From: Abyssibacter profundi
Lineage (GTDB): Bacteria; Pseudomonadota; Gammaproteobacteria; Nevskiales; OUC007
Direction of reading: 5' to 3'
DNA length: 64,000 bases
Assembly: GCF_003151135.1 (NCBI RefSeq)
Contig: NZ_QEQK01000007.1
Location: 1-64,000, forward strand
Shown: piece by piece, positions 54,265 through 63,504 of the stretch
Layout of the letters: the number at the start of each line of letters is the position of its first letter
How positions within the stretch are numbered: position 1 is the first letter of the stretch
The notes under the pieces: generated by a model
Database searches by the model: none
Told to the model about the DNA's origin: nothing
Seen by the model: only the letters and a program-made list of their open reading frames with translations
Translations under genes and position numbers: made by a program

Positions 54265-55586
54265 GCCGGCCACGCATGGAGGTGGTCTACACCACGCTGG
54301 CCCGGTGGTCCTATACCGCGTTGTTTTATCTGTCGGTGCCGCTGCTGCTGCTCAACCTGCTCAATCGAAGCCGACGCCAGCCGGCGTATCGCCAGCGATT
54401 GGCCGAGCGCTTTGGCTGGTGCACGCGAGCCCAGACCCCCACACCCGTCTGGTTACACGCCGTTTCGGTCGGAGAAGTCGAGGCCGCCGCCCCGCTGATC
54501 CGGCAGCTAATCGGCCGCTACAACAATGTACCGCCGCTGGTGACCTGCGGCACGCCGACCGGTTCGGAGCGGATTCGTCAGCTCTTTGGCGATCAGGTTC
54601 GACATTGCTATCTACCCTTCGACCTACCAACCAGCGTAGATCGCTTCCTGGCCCGCAACCGACCGGAGCGCGCGGTCATCGTGGAGGCTGAGCTCTGGCC
54701 CAACCTGTACGCCGCCTGCCACCGGCGCGGTGTGCCGCTGGTTCTCGTCAACGGTCGCATGTCACCGGGCTCGTTTCGAAACTGGAGCCGCGTGCCGCGA
54801 CTGGCGCGGGTGATGCTGGGACGCATCACGGCCGTTCTCGCCCAGCATGGCGATGATGCCAAACGCTTTGTCGCCCTTGGTGCACCGGCCGGCCGGGTAC
54901 AGGCTTCAGGCAACATCAAGTTCGACAAGGAACTGCCGGAGAACCTCTCCCAGCGCACCGCCGACCTACGCAGGGCCCTGGCCTGGCCAGACCCCACCCC
55001 ACCCACATGGATCGGTGCCAGCGTCCACCCCGGAGAATGGCCGGTGCTGCTGGACGCGTTCCAGCGCCTGCGAGCGGATTGGCCAACGGCGAGACTCATT
55101 CTGGTTCCGCGCCACCCGGAACGGTTCGATGCGGCGCGGGCCGCCGCCGAAGACGCCGGCTGGCGGGTTCGGTTGCGCTCGGAGGCCGATGGCCCCAAGG
55201 ATTACGACGTGCTGATCGGCGACACCATGGGTGAATTGCTGGTGTTGCTCGGCCTGGCCAGCGTTGCCTTTGTCGGTGGCAGCCTGGTCCCTGTCGGGGG
55301 GCATAACGTGCTGGAACCCGCCGCGCTAGGCATGCCGGTGCTATTCGGTCCGCACCGGGACAGCTTCCGCGCCGCCGGCGATGCACTGGTGGCCTCCGAC
55401 GGTGGCTGGGAAGTCGAGGATGCGCACGCGATCGTCCGTCACGTCCACCGCCTGTGGAGCGAGCCGCAGGCCTTGCAGGCCACCGGCGAGGCCGCCCGTT
55501 CGGTGGTCACGCGCAACCGGGGCGCCGTGGCGCGCGTGATCCAGGCACTGGATGCCATCGCCGCGCCCTCCGCTGTGAAAGACTAA
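54261..55586 (+). CDS. waaA: Kdo transferase WaaA (KdtA)
   Basis: 441 residues from the GTG overlapping kdkA (a later ATG five codons in is possible). GT30 family: an N-terminal membrane helix (LFYLSVPLLLLNLL), then RLAERFGW, the LHAVSVGEVEAAAPLI motif, TPTGSERI, and in the second half IGASVHPGEWPVLL, LVPRHPERF and GGSLVPVGGHNVLEPAALG. It transfers Kdo from CMP-Kdo to lipid IVA. Translational coupling to kdkA supports a mono-functional, single-Kdo enzyme. Confidence 0.96.
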   Translation: MSRPRMEVVYTTLARWSYTALFYLSVPLLLLNLLNRSRRQPAYRQRLAERFGWCTRAQTPTPVWLHAVSVGEVEAAAPLIRQLIGRYNNVPPLVTCGTPTGSERIRQLFGDQVRHCYLPFDLPTSVDRFLARNRPERAVIVEAELWPNLYAACHRRGVPLVLVNGRMSPGSFRNWSRVPRLARVMLGRITAVLAQHGDDAKRFVALGAPAGRVQASGNIKFDKELPENLSQRTADLRRALAWPDPTPPTWIGASVHPGEWPVLLDAFQRLRADWPTARLILVPRHPERFDAARAAAEDAGWRVRLRSEADGPKDYDVLIGDTMGELLVLLGLASVAFVGGSLVPVGGHNVLEPAALGMPVLFGPHRDSFRAAGDALVASDGGWEVEDAHAIVRHVHRLWSEPQALQATGEAARSVVTRNRGAVARVIQALDAIAAPSAVKD

Positions 55587-56251
55587 CGCCGGGCCAGCAC
55601 CCAATCCTCACGCAAGGCGGCTTGCAAAGACTGCAAGGCCTGTGCGGTCGCATCGGCCTCAGCACGTCGGCGCAGCCGTGCATCGCCCCAGGTCTTGGCA
55701 TCAACGCCCAGCTCCGAAGATACCTGCCGGGCGTCGGTCACTTGTCCTGAAGCCAGGTCGATGACAGCCATGTCGATATATGTCAGCAGGGTTTGCGCTG
55801 ACAGGTAGACATCTCGCGCCCCGGTCGCCGTGCCAACACGGACGAGTCCTGGCGCATCTGCAGGCTGAAAATGCCGATCCAGCGACAGCAGTACGACCGT
55901 ATCCACGCCAAACAGCTGTCCTGTTTTGCGCAGATTGGCCAGCCCACGCCCGGCCTTGAGGTAACTGTCATCGATGGGCCGCACAGAGACGCCGGGACGG
56001 GCCTTGTCCAGCGCGGCCCGTACCGCCGCAATCATGCCCAGGCGCGTGGACTCATCCTGTGCGCCAATGGCCTCGCTCGGGACGACGCCCACGCCTACGC
56101 GCAGCGCGGCCTCGCGCCCCCCTTCATCCAGCGGAGACTGCGTGAAGTAACCCGCCAGCCGGGTATCGATCTGTGCCACAGGCTCCGGTGTGGATGCACA
56201 ACCGCCCATGGCCAGCACCAGGAATAAGACGCCCAGCTTTCCGCGAATCAC
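55583..56251 (-). CDS. Lipoprotein of unknown function
   Basis: 222 residues from a GTG 9 bp after GGGGAG. The signal peptide VIRGKLGVLFLVLAMGGC gives Cys18 as the lipidation site. The mature part has a Rossmann-like alternation: LRVGVGVVPSE, SVRPIDDSYLK, QLFGVDTVVLLSLDRHF, TYIDMAVIDLASGQVTDAR. The phrase of a strand followed by ID-x-x-(S/T)-G-x-V is reminiscent of CsgG/LpoB-like periplasmic lipoproteins, but I cannot assign a family. It overlaps the 3' end of waaA by 4 bp on the opposite strand. Confidence 0.72.
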   Translation of the reverse strand: MIRGKLGVLFLVLAMGGCASTPEPVAQIDTRLAGYFTQSPLDEGGREAALRVGVGVVPSEAIGAQDESTRLGMIAAVRAALDKARPGVSVRPIDDSYLKAGRGLANLRKTGQLFGVDTVVLLSLDRHFQPADAPGLVRVGTATGARDVYLSAQTLLTYIDMAVIDLASGQVTDARQVSSELGVDAKTWGDARLRRRAEADATAQALQSLQAALREDWVLARR

Positions 56252-56287
56252 AATACGCACTCCCCAAGGCGTGGATGGATAAGAGCC

Positions 56288-56926
56288 ATGATCGTGTACG
56301 GAGACGCCCGCTCGGGCAACTGCTACAAAATTGCACTGCTTGCCAGCCACCTGTCGCTGCCGCTGGAATGGCGCGAGATCGACGTGCTATCGGGTCAGAC
56401 GCGACAGCCCTGGTTTCTGCGCATGAACCCTTTTGGCAAGCTGCCCGTGGTCCAGCTTGATGACGGCACGTATCTGGCGGAATCCAACGCGGTACTCATC
56501 CACCTGGCGCAGCACTCAACCTGGTGGCCCACTGCGCCACTTGACCAAGCACGCGTTTTGCAATGGTTGTTCTGGGAGCAGTATTCCCACGAACCCTACA
56601 TTGCGACCAGTCGCTTCTGGTTGACCATCAGCGGCCGGCCCGAAGCCTTCCGCGCTCAACTGGCCGACCGCCACCCCGGTGGTAACGCGGCGTTGGATGT
56701 ACTGGACGCACACCTGGCCACCCACCCTTGGCTGGTCGGCCGGTCACCGACCGTGGCGGATATCGCCTTGTATGCCTATACGCATGTCGCCCACGAAGGC
56801 GGCTTCGACCTGGCCCCGCGACCCGCGCTGCGCGCCTGGCTGCAACGGATGCAAGACACCCCCGGTCATGCGGCGATGCGCAGCCCGGGCCCGCACTGGA
56901 GCCCGCCACAGGGGCCCATGGCATAA
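56288..56926 (+). CDS. Glutathione S-transferase family protein
   Basis: 212 residues. The thioredoxin-like N-terminal domain starts MIVYGDARSGNCYKIALLASHLSLPLEW, with Ser in the position that often activates glutathione (RSGN). The cis-Pro loop GKLPVVQLDDG and the ESNAVLIHLA motif that binds glutathione are present. The C-terminal helical domain contains LVGRSPTVADIALYAYTHVA. Substrate unknown. It is divergent from the preceding lipoprotein gene by 36 bp. Confidence 0.92.
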   Translation: MIVYGDARSGNCYKIALLASHLSLPLEWREIDVLSGQTRQPWFLRMNPFGKLPVVQLDDGTYLAESNAVLIHLAQHSTWWPTAPLDQARVLQWLFWEQYSHEPYIATSRFWLTISGRPEAFRAQLADRHPGGNAALDVLDAHLATHPWLVGRSPTVADIALYAYTHVAHEGGFDLAPRPALRAWLQRMQDTPGHAAMRSPGPHWSPPQGPMA

Positions 56927-56987
56927 CAATGGCAGCGCTCCGGCGAGCAGTCGTCGTACCATGGCGTCCACGCCTGCACCGAACTTC

Positions 56988-57869
56988 ATGACCGTCATGC
57001 TGCCCAGACGCCGATCACATGCGCTGCTCGTCCTGACCCTGAGCGGCCTGGTGGCAGGCTGCGCCGCCACACCTCAACAACCCGCTGCGGAGCCCGAGGC
57101 CTATCTCGATCGACAGGCCCAACGTGTCGAGTCCGAAGGTGTTGCCCTGCTGGGCGATGGCTGTGTCATCTCCGACAAACCCGGACGAGACGACGCCGTC
57201 ATCCGCAATCTCTCCATCCGAATTGGCGAGGCCGCCGCCGACGGTCTGCGCCGCGTCCTGGAAGATGCCGGCGCGCCACCGCAGCAGCTACGACAACCCG
57301 GCTTTTGCGCGGGCGCCGAGCCCGTCGAGGCCGATCGCCGGATCCGGATTTCTGAGACCGAACGCAAGCCCGTGCGGCGACGGCGTGTCAGCGACACATT
57401 TATCGCCACCGATGACACCGACCGGACACTGGCCGAGTATCGCCTGATGGACCGGGTCAAACGGACCGCGCTACAGGACACGCGCACCGAGTATGGTGCA
57501 CGTCCGCTCGAGCTTGCGGACGCGGATCTCGCCACACTCCGCGGCCACTACGACAGCCCGCTGCTTTGGGTTTATCGGGTTTACGGGGTGGCCGTGGATG
57601 AACGCGCGGCGACGCGGGCCCGCTATGGTCAGCGCAGTTCGTTCGACCGTTTTGCGCCGACGCCGGATGGCGTCTCCGAATCCGGCGAGATTCTCAACCA
57701 GGATGAAGAAGACAGCTACGGTTATGTCGTCGGCCTGGTCGATCTGAACAACGGCGACATGCTGTGGTACAAGCGATCCACCGATAACGTCGGCGATCCG
57801 CGCCAACCCGAGCTGTTCTACCAGTCCTGGGCACGCCGCGCGATGCGGCCGTTCTACCCCAGGCGGTAG
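56988..57869 (+). CDS. Lipoprotein of unknown function with Arg-rich region
   Basis: 293 residues. A signal peptide with lipobox LVAGC predicts outer-membrane lipidation; ATGs at 56961, 56988 and 56997 are all possible starts, and none has a strong ribosome-binding site. The mature protein is hydrophilic with AGAEPVEADRRIRISETERKPVRRRRVSD in the middle and a C-terminal region VVGLVDLNNGDMLWYKRSTDNVGDP...RPFYPRR. The strand LVDLNNGDMLWY resembles one found in periplasmic lipoproteins of the CsgG/GNA1162 type, but no family is assigned. Confidence 0.72.
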   Translation: MTVMLPRRRSHALLVLTLSGLVAGCAATPQQPAAEPEAYLDRQAQRVESEGVALLGDGCVISDKPGRDDAVIRNLSIRIGEAAADGLRRVLEDAGAPPQQLRQPGFCAGAEPVEADRRIRISETERKPVRRRRVSDTFIATDDTDRTLAEYRLMDRVKRTALQDTRTEYGARPLELADADLATLRGHYDSPLLWVYRVYGVAVDERAATRARYGQRSSFDRFAPTPDGVSESGEILNQDEEDSYGYVVGLVDLNNGDMLWYKRSTDNVGDPRQPELFYQSWARRAMRPFYPRR

Positions 57870-58006
57870 ACTCGCCGGCGGAATCCCAATCCGCATCCGG
57901 CGGTTGCTACGGGCCGGGGGCCTTGCGTCATAGGGACCGCACCGGCCACGCGACAGCATGAGCCGGCTTCGCTACCCTGCGGCCGGTCGTTCCAACCGAG
58001 TCCATC

Positions 58007-59299
58007 GTGCGCCAAGCCCTGCTCACCATTGCTGCGCTGCTTGTGGCAGCCGCCATTCTGCTGGCCGGCAACGGGCTGCAGAACACCTTGCTGTCGATTC
58101 GCGGCAATCTTGAGGGGTTCTCGCTCACCGCGATCGGCTTGCTGCTGTCGTCATTTTTTGTCGGCTTCATCGCGGGTTGCCAGCTAACGCCCGTCTTTGT
58201 CAAAAGCGTCGGCCACATCCGGACCTTCACGGCGCTGGCTTCCATCGCGTCGGCCGCTGCGCTCGGGCATGCGCTGCTGGTCGATCCGGTGTGGTGGATG
58301 TTGTTACGCGCTGTCACCGGTGTCTGCATCGCCGGGCTGAACATGATTATCGAGAGCTGGATTAGCGAGCGCGCACCCGCAGATAAACGCGGCCGCGTGC
58401 TGGCGGTTTATCGGGTCGTGGATTTTTCCGCCCTGCTCATCGGTCAGATGCTGCTAACACTTGCCGACCCACTTGGGTTTGCCCTGTTCGCGCTGGTGTC
58501 CATCCTGATCTCGCTGGCCTTGGTCCCCGTGGCCCTCAGTACGGCCGTGGCACCGCAACCCATTAAGGGCGCCCGACTCAACATTCGCAAACTCTGGGCG
58601 ATTTCTCCGGTCGCGGCGGCCGGCTCCCTCAGTTGTGGAGCGGCCAATGGCGCGTTCTGGGCACTTGGGCCGGTGTATGTCCAGCAGGCGGGCTACGAAA
58701 TTGGTGTGATCGCCACCTTTATGAGCACGGTGATTCTTGGCGGTGCGTTGGGGCAGTGGCCGCTGGGGGTGTTATCTGATTTGGTGGATCGACGGCGCGT
58801 CATCGCGGGCATTGCCATCGGCACAATGCTCGGTGCGGGCGCACTGGCACTGTACGGCAGCCTAAGCCTCTGGCTGTTGCTGTCGGTTGGTGTGTTGTTC
58901 GGCGCGATGTCCATGCCGGTCTTCGCCATTAGCGCCGCACTGGCCCACGACCGGGCCGAGCCGGGTGAATACGTGGAAACCAGCGGCGGCCTGCTCCTGC
59001 TTTACGGTGTCGGTGCGATGATTGGCCCGCTGGTCGGCGCCCAGGTCATGGAAGCGGCGGGTGCATCGGCCCTATTTCTGTACGCAGCCGCAGTTTACGC
59101 CGTCTTTGCGGTGTTCACGGCGGCCGAAATGCGCCGCCGCCCACCGGTTCCCTTTGAGGAGATGGCAGCCTACGTTCCCGTGCCGAGAACCACACCGACC
59201 GTGTTCGAGCTCGCGCCGCAGGACGAAGTTGACGACGACGTCACCCCGTTGCCCGATGGCTTCAGGACACGTCGCGACCCTGAAGAGACCGACCGCTAG
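58007..59299 (+). CDS. Major facilitator superfamily transporter, YcaD-like
   Basis: 430 residues from GTG; 12 transmembrane helices, and an acidic C-terminal tail of about 50 residues. The loop between helices 2 and 3 lacks the strict GxxxDRxGRR but helix 4-5 has IIESWISERAPADKRGRVLAVYRVV, typical of the YcaD-type (UMF1-like) MFS subgroup. A second-half LGVLSDLVDRRRVIAG motif is clear. Substrate unknown. Its 3' end overlaps the converging rarD by 38 bp. Confidence 0.88.
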   Translation: MRQALLTIAALLVAAAILLAGNGLQNTLLSIRGNLEGFSLTAIGLLLSSFFVGFIAGCQLTPVFVKSVGHIRTFTALASIASAAALGHALLVDPVWWMLLRAVTGVCIAGLNMIIESWISERAPADKRGRVLAVYRVVDFSALLIGQMLLTLADPLGFALFALVSILISLALVPVALSTAVAPQPIKGARLNIRKLWAISPVAAAGSLSCGAANGAFWALGPVYVQQAGYEIGVIATFMSTVILGGALGQWPLGVLSDLVDRRRVIAGIAIGTMLGAGALALYGSLSLWLLLSVGVLFGAMSMPVFAISAALAHDRAEPGEYVETSGGLLLLYGVGAMIGPLVGAQVMEAAGASALFLYAAAVYAVFAVFTAAEMRRRPPVPFEEMAAYVPVPRTTPTVFELAPQDEVDDDVTPLPDGFRTRRDPEETDR

Positions 59300-60227
59300 T
59301 CGGTGCATCGGCGGGCTCGGCTGCCAGCGCATCCACCGGCCGGGCCCGGGCCAGCGCTCGGCGCCGCCAATGGGCGCCCAGACCGTCCGCGGTGTAAATG
59401 GCCAGCGCTGTCCAGATACACCCGAAACCCACCGCCTCAACAGGCGTGAACGGCTCGTCGTAGAGCAGGGTGCCACAGAGCAACTGCAATGTCGGGGCCA
59501 GGTACTGCATGACGCCGATGGTCGACAGCGGCACCTGTCGCGCCGCGATCGCAAACAGGATTAACGGCACCGCCGTCAGCACGCCGGACAGCAACAGCAG
59601 CCCATCGGTCTGCCAATCCACCCGCCCCATGGCACCATCGCCACTCCAGGCCAGCCATAGCAACCCCGCGCAGGCCACGGGGAAATAGACCGCGGACTCC
59701 CAGGCCAACCCCGGCATCGACTCGACGTCCGTGATCTTTCGCATCACGGAGTAAAGACCGAACGAGGCCGCGAGCACCAGCGCGATCCAGGGCAGGCGAC
59801 CATGAGCCAGTGTCATGTAGGCGACGCCGGCAGCTGCCACGCCGATGGCCAGCCATTGCCGACGATTCAACCGCTCGGAGAACAGCAGCACCCCGAACAT
59901 CACGTTGACCAGCGGGTTGATGAAATACCCCAGACTGGTTTCCACGATATGCCCGGCGTTAACAGCCCAGATATACAGAAACCAATTGGCGCCGATCAGC
60001 GCGGAGGACACCGTCAGGTTGCGCAGCACCCGTGGACGACGGAGCAGACGGGTCAACCAGCGTGCCCCACGCGTGACGAATAGAAACAGCACCACCCACA
60101 GGCAGCACCAGACCAGACGGTGCGCGACAATCTCCAGTGCGGGCACGTGATCCAAGGCCTTCCAGTAAATCGGAAACACGCCCCAGCAGAGAAACGCACC
60201 GAACGCCGCGAGCAAACCTCGATTCAT
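59262..60227 (-). CDS. rarD: EamA-family transporter RarD
   Basis: 321 residues with ten transmembrane helices in two EamA repeats. RarD signatures: GAFLCWGVFPIYWKAL at the N-terminus, ANWFLYIWAVNAGHIVETSLGYFINPLVNV, and GVMQYLAPTLQLL near the end. The start ATG was set by the conserved MNRGLLAAFGAFLCWG; upstream codons are outside the family. The protein's substrate is unproven (the name comes from a chloramphenicol phenotype). It overlaps the opposing MFS gene at the 3' end. Confidence 0.92.
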   Translation of the reverse strand: MNRGLLAAFGAFLCWGVFPIYWKALDHVPALEIVAHRLVWCCLWVVLFLFVTRGARWLTRLLRRPRVLRNLTVSSALIGANWFLYIWAVNAGHIVETSLGYFINPLVNVMFGVLLFSERLNRRQWLAIGVAAAGVAYMTLAHGRLPWIALVLAASFGLYSVMRKITDVESMPGLAWESAVYFPVACAGLLWLAWSGDGAMGRVDWQTDGLLLLSGVLTAVPLILFAIAARQVPLSTIGVMQYLAPTLQLLCGTLLYDEPFTPVEAVGFGCIWTALAIYTADGLGAHWRRRALARARPVDALAAEPADAPTSGRSLQGRDVS

Positions 60228-60350
60228 GGGCGGGAAGGCAAATAGATGGGGCGCGACTCTAACACTGCCTGCGATCGCGTATACGCGCGGCGCTTGCACC
60301 GGACGAACGGCAGGGCGCAGTCTTGTGGCTAGGCGCCACCCGGCAAGGGC

Positions 60351-60361
60351 ACGGTTACCGT
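60351..60361. promoter_or_regulatory. Possible TetR operator
   Basis: Perfect 11-bp palindrome ACGGTTACCGT (central T), 29 bp before the TetR-type regulator start, in the divergent rarD/regulator region (60228-60390). Autoregulation is a guess from position alone. Confidence 0.3.
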
Positions 60362-60390
60362 TGCCAGGGCAGCGAAGAACGGGGGAGACG

Positions 60391-61101
60391 ATGACAGCCA
60401 ATCAGACCCGGCTCACAGAGCTGGATTCGCTGGTCGACGGTGGCGACGAGGCCTTTCTGTTGGAAAACCTGGCCACCGACGATCCCGTGCAGACGCGCTG
60501 CATGCTGGCGATGATTCGCATCGTGGCAAGGCGCGGCTATCCCCACGCCACCCCGCAGGCGATTGCCGATGTCGCCGGAGTGACGCAAACCGACTTCTGT
60601 CGCCGATTCGCCAGCCTCGAAGGCTGCTTTGTCCACGCCTACGAGTTATCCCATTTTGCCCTGGTTCAGGCGATGCGCTTGGCACAGCAGTCCTTGCCTG
60701 CCACAGCCACCTGGGCGACGCGGGTGGAAGCCGTGACCGATTGCATGCTGGATTTTTTCGAGCGCAGCCCGGATTCGACCATCGCCCTGCTCGGGGAAAT
60801 CGAGCATGCCGGCGCGGTGGCCCGGCTTGCCCATCTGCAAGCGCTTCGCCATCTGGCCCGGCTTAACCGCCGGTTGTACGAGCTACGCCGAGCCAGCGAT
60901 CCCACGCAGCCGACCCTCCCGCTCGAGGTGTTTGAACTCGGCACGCACGGCATCTCGCGGCTGGTACTCCAGGCCGCCAGAACACGTCAGCTGGCGCAAA
61001 TTCGCCAACTGCGTCCTGCGATTCTGCATGTTTACCACGGGCTGTTCGCCTGCGGTCGTGAAAGCCTGCGACCGCCCCCGGTCGAGCAGCTCCTGGCCTA
61101 G
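60391..61101 (+). CDS. TetR-family transcriptional regulator
   Basis: 236 residues. The N-terminal helix-turn-helix is ATPQAIADVAGVTQTDFCRRFASLEGCFVHAY, matching the TetR pattern (the usual phrase is ISKGTLYYHFPSKEALF). The remaining helices form the ligand-binding domain with no close relation I recognise. The start is fixed by GGGGGAG 3-4 bp upstream. It is divergent from rarD and converges on cioB with a 4-bp overlap, so either could be its target. Confidence 0.85.
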   Translation: MTANQTRLTELDSLVDGGDEAFLLENLATDDPVQTRCMLAMIRIVARRGYPHATPQAIADVAGVTQTDFCRRFASLEGCFVHAYELSHFALVQAMRLAQQSLPATATWATRVEAVTDCMLDFFERSPDSTIALLGEIEHAGAVARLAHLQALRHLARLNRRLYELRRASDPTQPTLPLEVFELGTHGISRLVLQAARTRQLAQIRQLRPAILHVYHGLFACGRESLRPPPVEQLLA

Positions 61102-62087
61102 TGGTAACCCGAACCCGTAGGCACCTTGCCGCGAAAGACCCAGTAGTTATGCGCCGTATACGCCAGTACGAACGGCAGAATAGCGGCCAGACCAACAGCC
61201 AGGAACACCTGTGACTCCGGGGGCGAGGCCGCCTGTCCGATCGTCAGCGACCGTGGCACGATCCACGGCCACAGGCTGATTGCCAAGCCTGATAGCGTAA
61301 GCAGAAACAGGCCCACTGCGGCGACGAACGCCAGCGCATCATGGCTGTCATCACGAAGCCCGATCCACACCAACCAGCCCGTTAATGCTGTGGCCACCGG
61401 AATCGGCGCCAGCACGAATAGATTCGGGAAGCTGAACCAGCGTGCGGCAATCTCCGGCTCCAGCAACGGCGTCCATACGCTGACCAGCAGCACACAGACA
61501 AGACTGGCCACGAGCAAACCGCGGGCCCGTCGACGCATCAAAATGGCCAACGGGCCATCGGTCTTCATGACCAGCCATGCCGCGCCCAGCATGGCGTAGG
61601 CAATGACGACCGCAACCCCGGTAAATAGAGGAAACATCCCCAGCCAGTGAAACTGGTGATCCGGTCCCGTGGCGCCTTGAACGTAGGCACCCAGCACCAC
61701 CCCCTGGGCAAACGCCGCCAGCAGCGAGCCGGCGAAGAACGCCAGATTCCACCACCGGCGATCCTCAAACTTGAAACGGTACTCAAACGCCACACCACGA
61801 AACACCAACGCGATGAGCATCAGCATGATGGGCAGATAAAAAGCGGAGGTCAGTATCGCAAACGCCTTTGGGAAGGCACCGAACAGCACCGCGCCGCCGA
61901 GCACCAGCCAGGTTTCGTTACCGTCCCAGATCGGGGCCAGCGAATTCATCATCCGGTCGCGATCGTCCTCGGTATCGGCAAACGGAAACAGAATCCCGAC
62001 CCCCAGGTCGAAGCCATCGAGCAGCACGTACATCGTGACACCAAACGCGATGGCGCCGGCCAGCAGCAGCGGCAGTTGCTCAATCAT
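61098..62087 (-). CDS. cioB: Cytochrome bd-type quinol oxidase subunit II
   Basis: 329 residues, about eight transmembrane helices. Features: YVLLDGFDLGVGILFPF at the N-terminus, APIWDGNETWLVLGGAVLFGAFP, AFYLPIMLMLIALVFRGVAFEYR and the C-terminal YTAHNYWVFRGKV. The size is that of the CioB/CydB family. Its ATG overlaps the stop of subunit I (ATGA). The complex oxidises ubiquinol and reduces oxygen without proton pumping. No cydX-like small subunit lies downstream. Confidence 0.95.
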   Translation of the reverse strand: MIEQLPLLLAGAIAFGVTMYVLLDGFDLGVGILFPFADTEDDRDRMMNSLAPIWDGNETWLVLGGAVLFGAFPKAFAILTSAFYLPIMLMLIALVFRGVAFEYRFKFEDRRWWNLAFFAGSLLAAFAQGVVLGAYVQGATGPDHQFHWLGMFPLFTGVAVVIAYAMLGAAWLVMKTDGPLAILMRRRARGLLVASLVCVLLVSVWTPLLEPEIAARWFSFPNLFVLAPIPVATALTGWLVWIGLRDDSHDALAFVAAVGLFLLTLSGLAISLWPWIVPRSLTIGQAASPPESQVFLAVGLAAILPFVLAYTAHNYWVFRGKVPTGSGYH

Positions 62088-63436
62088 GCCGTCGAGAACC
62101 GTGGTTGCTGCGCCGGCTCCGGCTCCTGGCTAGGCCCCTTGCGGATCAGCATCAGAACCACGCCAATGAACACCACCAGCAACAGGCTGTACACACCGAT
62201 AAACAAGGCTAGGCTGGTCGCCACCTCGGACGCCTGCACCGTGGGCGACCCGGAGTCCGCAGTCCGCATCAATCCGGCAACCACCCATGGTTGGCGGCCG
62301 ATCTCGGTGGTGATCCAGCCCGCGATCACCGCAACAAAGCCCAGCGGGCTCGCGGCCACCAGCATGCGCAGGTAGCCCCGCTGGCTGTAAAGGCGGCGAC
62401 GCCACAGCAGCCAGAGCCCTGTGTAGGCCAGCAGCAGAAACAGCAAGCCAATACCCACCATGACCCTGAAGGCAAAAAACACCGGTGCCACAGGGGGCCG
62501 ATCTTCTGCCGGGACCGCCGTCAGCCCCTCCAGAACACCGTCGGGATCATGCGTGAGAATGACGCTGGCCAGGCGCGGAATGCCGATTTCGAAATGGTTG
62601 GTCTCAGCCGCCTCATCAGGCCAGGCAAACAGCAACAGGGGAACGCCGGCTTCGGTCTGCCAATGTCCCTCCATGGCCGCGACCTTGATCGGTTGGTGTT
62701 CCAGGGTGTTGAGCCCGTGGAAATCCCCGGCAACAATTTGCAACGGAGCCAGGACGGCAGCGGTGATCACCGCCAGACGCAGCGTCATGCGTCCGAATAC
62801 CGCATGGCGATCTCGCAGGACATACCAGGCACCGACGCCAGCAGCCACAAATGCCGTGGTCAACAGGCTGGCCAGAATCATGTGGACGTAGCGGTAAGGA
62901 AACGATGGGTTGAAGACCACCGCCCACCAATCGGTGACATAAAACACGCCATCGCGGATCTCGAAACCGGCGGGCGTATGCATCCAGGAATTGGCGGCCA
63001 GAATCCAGAAGGCTGAGATCAACGTGCCCACGGCCACCATGAGGGTCGACAACCAGTGCAGCCAAGGTGGCACGCGTGTCCAGCCGAAGAGCATGATGCC
63101 GAGGAACCCCGCCTCCAGGAAGAACGCCGTGAGGACCTCATACGAAAACAGGGGCCCAAGCACATTGCCGGTTGCTTCCGAAAAACCGGCGAAGTTCGTG
63201 CCGATCTCATAGGACAGCACAATGCCGGACACCACCCCCATCCCGAAGTTGACCGCGAAGATTCGAGACCAGAACTGGCAAGAGCGGAGATAGATTTCAC
63301 GCTTGGTCGCCAGCCATAGCGACTCGTGAGCCAGCAGCAACAGCGCCAGCCCGATGGTCAGCGTGGGAAATAGGATATGGAAGCCGATCGTGAGACCGAA
63401 CTGGATACGCGACAGCAGTAATGCCGTGAGGTCCAT
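62084..63436 (-). CDS. cioA: Cytochrome bd-type quinol oxidase subunit I, CIO type
   Basis: 450 residues. Heme ligands are visible in GFHILFPTLTIG (His20), YRYVHMILAS and the later Met region. The Q-loop is of the short type, with KVAAMEGHW retaining the Lys and Glu used for quinol oxidation, and the conserved EIGRQPWVVAG motif. Short-Q-loop enzymes belong to the cyanide-insensitive (CioA) class. The start MDLTALLLSRIQFG matches the family, whereas 8 upstream codons do not. It is the first gene of a two-gene operon. Confidence 0.94.
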   Translation of the reverse strand: MDLTALLLSRIQFGLTIGFHILFPTLTIGLALLLLAHESLWLATKREIYLRSCQFWSRIFAVNFGMGVVSGIVLSYEIGTNFAGFSEATGNVLGPLFSYEVLTAFFLEAGFLGIMLFGWTRVPPWLHWLSTLMVAVGTLISAFWILAANSWMHTPAGFEIRDGVFYVTDWWAVVFNPSFPYRYVHMILASLLTTAFVAAGVGAWYVLRDRHAVFGRMTLRLAVITAAVLAPLQIVAGDFHGLNTLEHQPIKVAAMEGHWQTEAGVPLLLFAWPDEAAETNHFEIGIPRLASVILTHDPDGVLEGLTAVPAEDRPPVAPVFFAFRVMVGIGLLFLLLAYTGLWLLWRRRLYSQRGYLRMLVAASPLGFVAVIAGWITTEIGRQPWVVAGLMRTADSGSPTVQASEVATSLALFIGVYSLLLVVFIGVVLMLIRKGPSQEPEPAQQPRFSTA

Positions 63437-63504
63437 GCACCAAAGTGTAGCATGTTGCACCGCAGCGTAGACGCCGCGTCGGGCGCTGCTAGACTCGCGT
63501 CACC

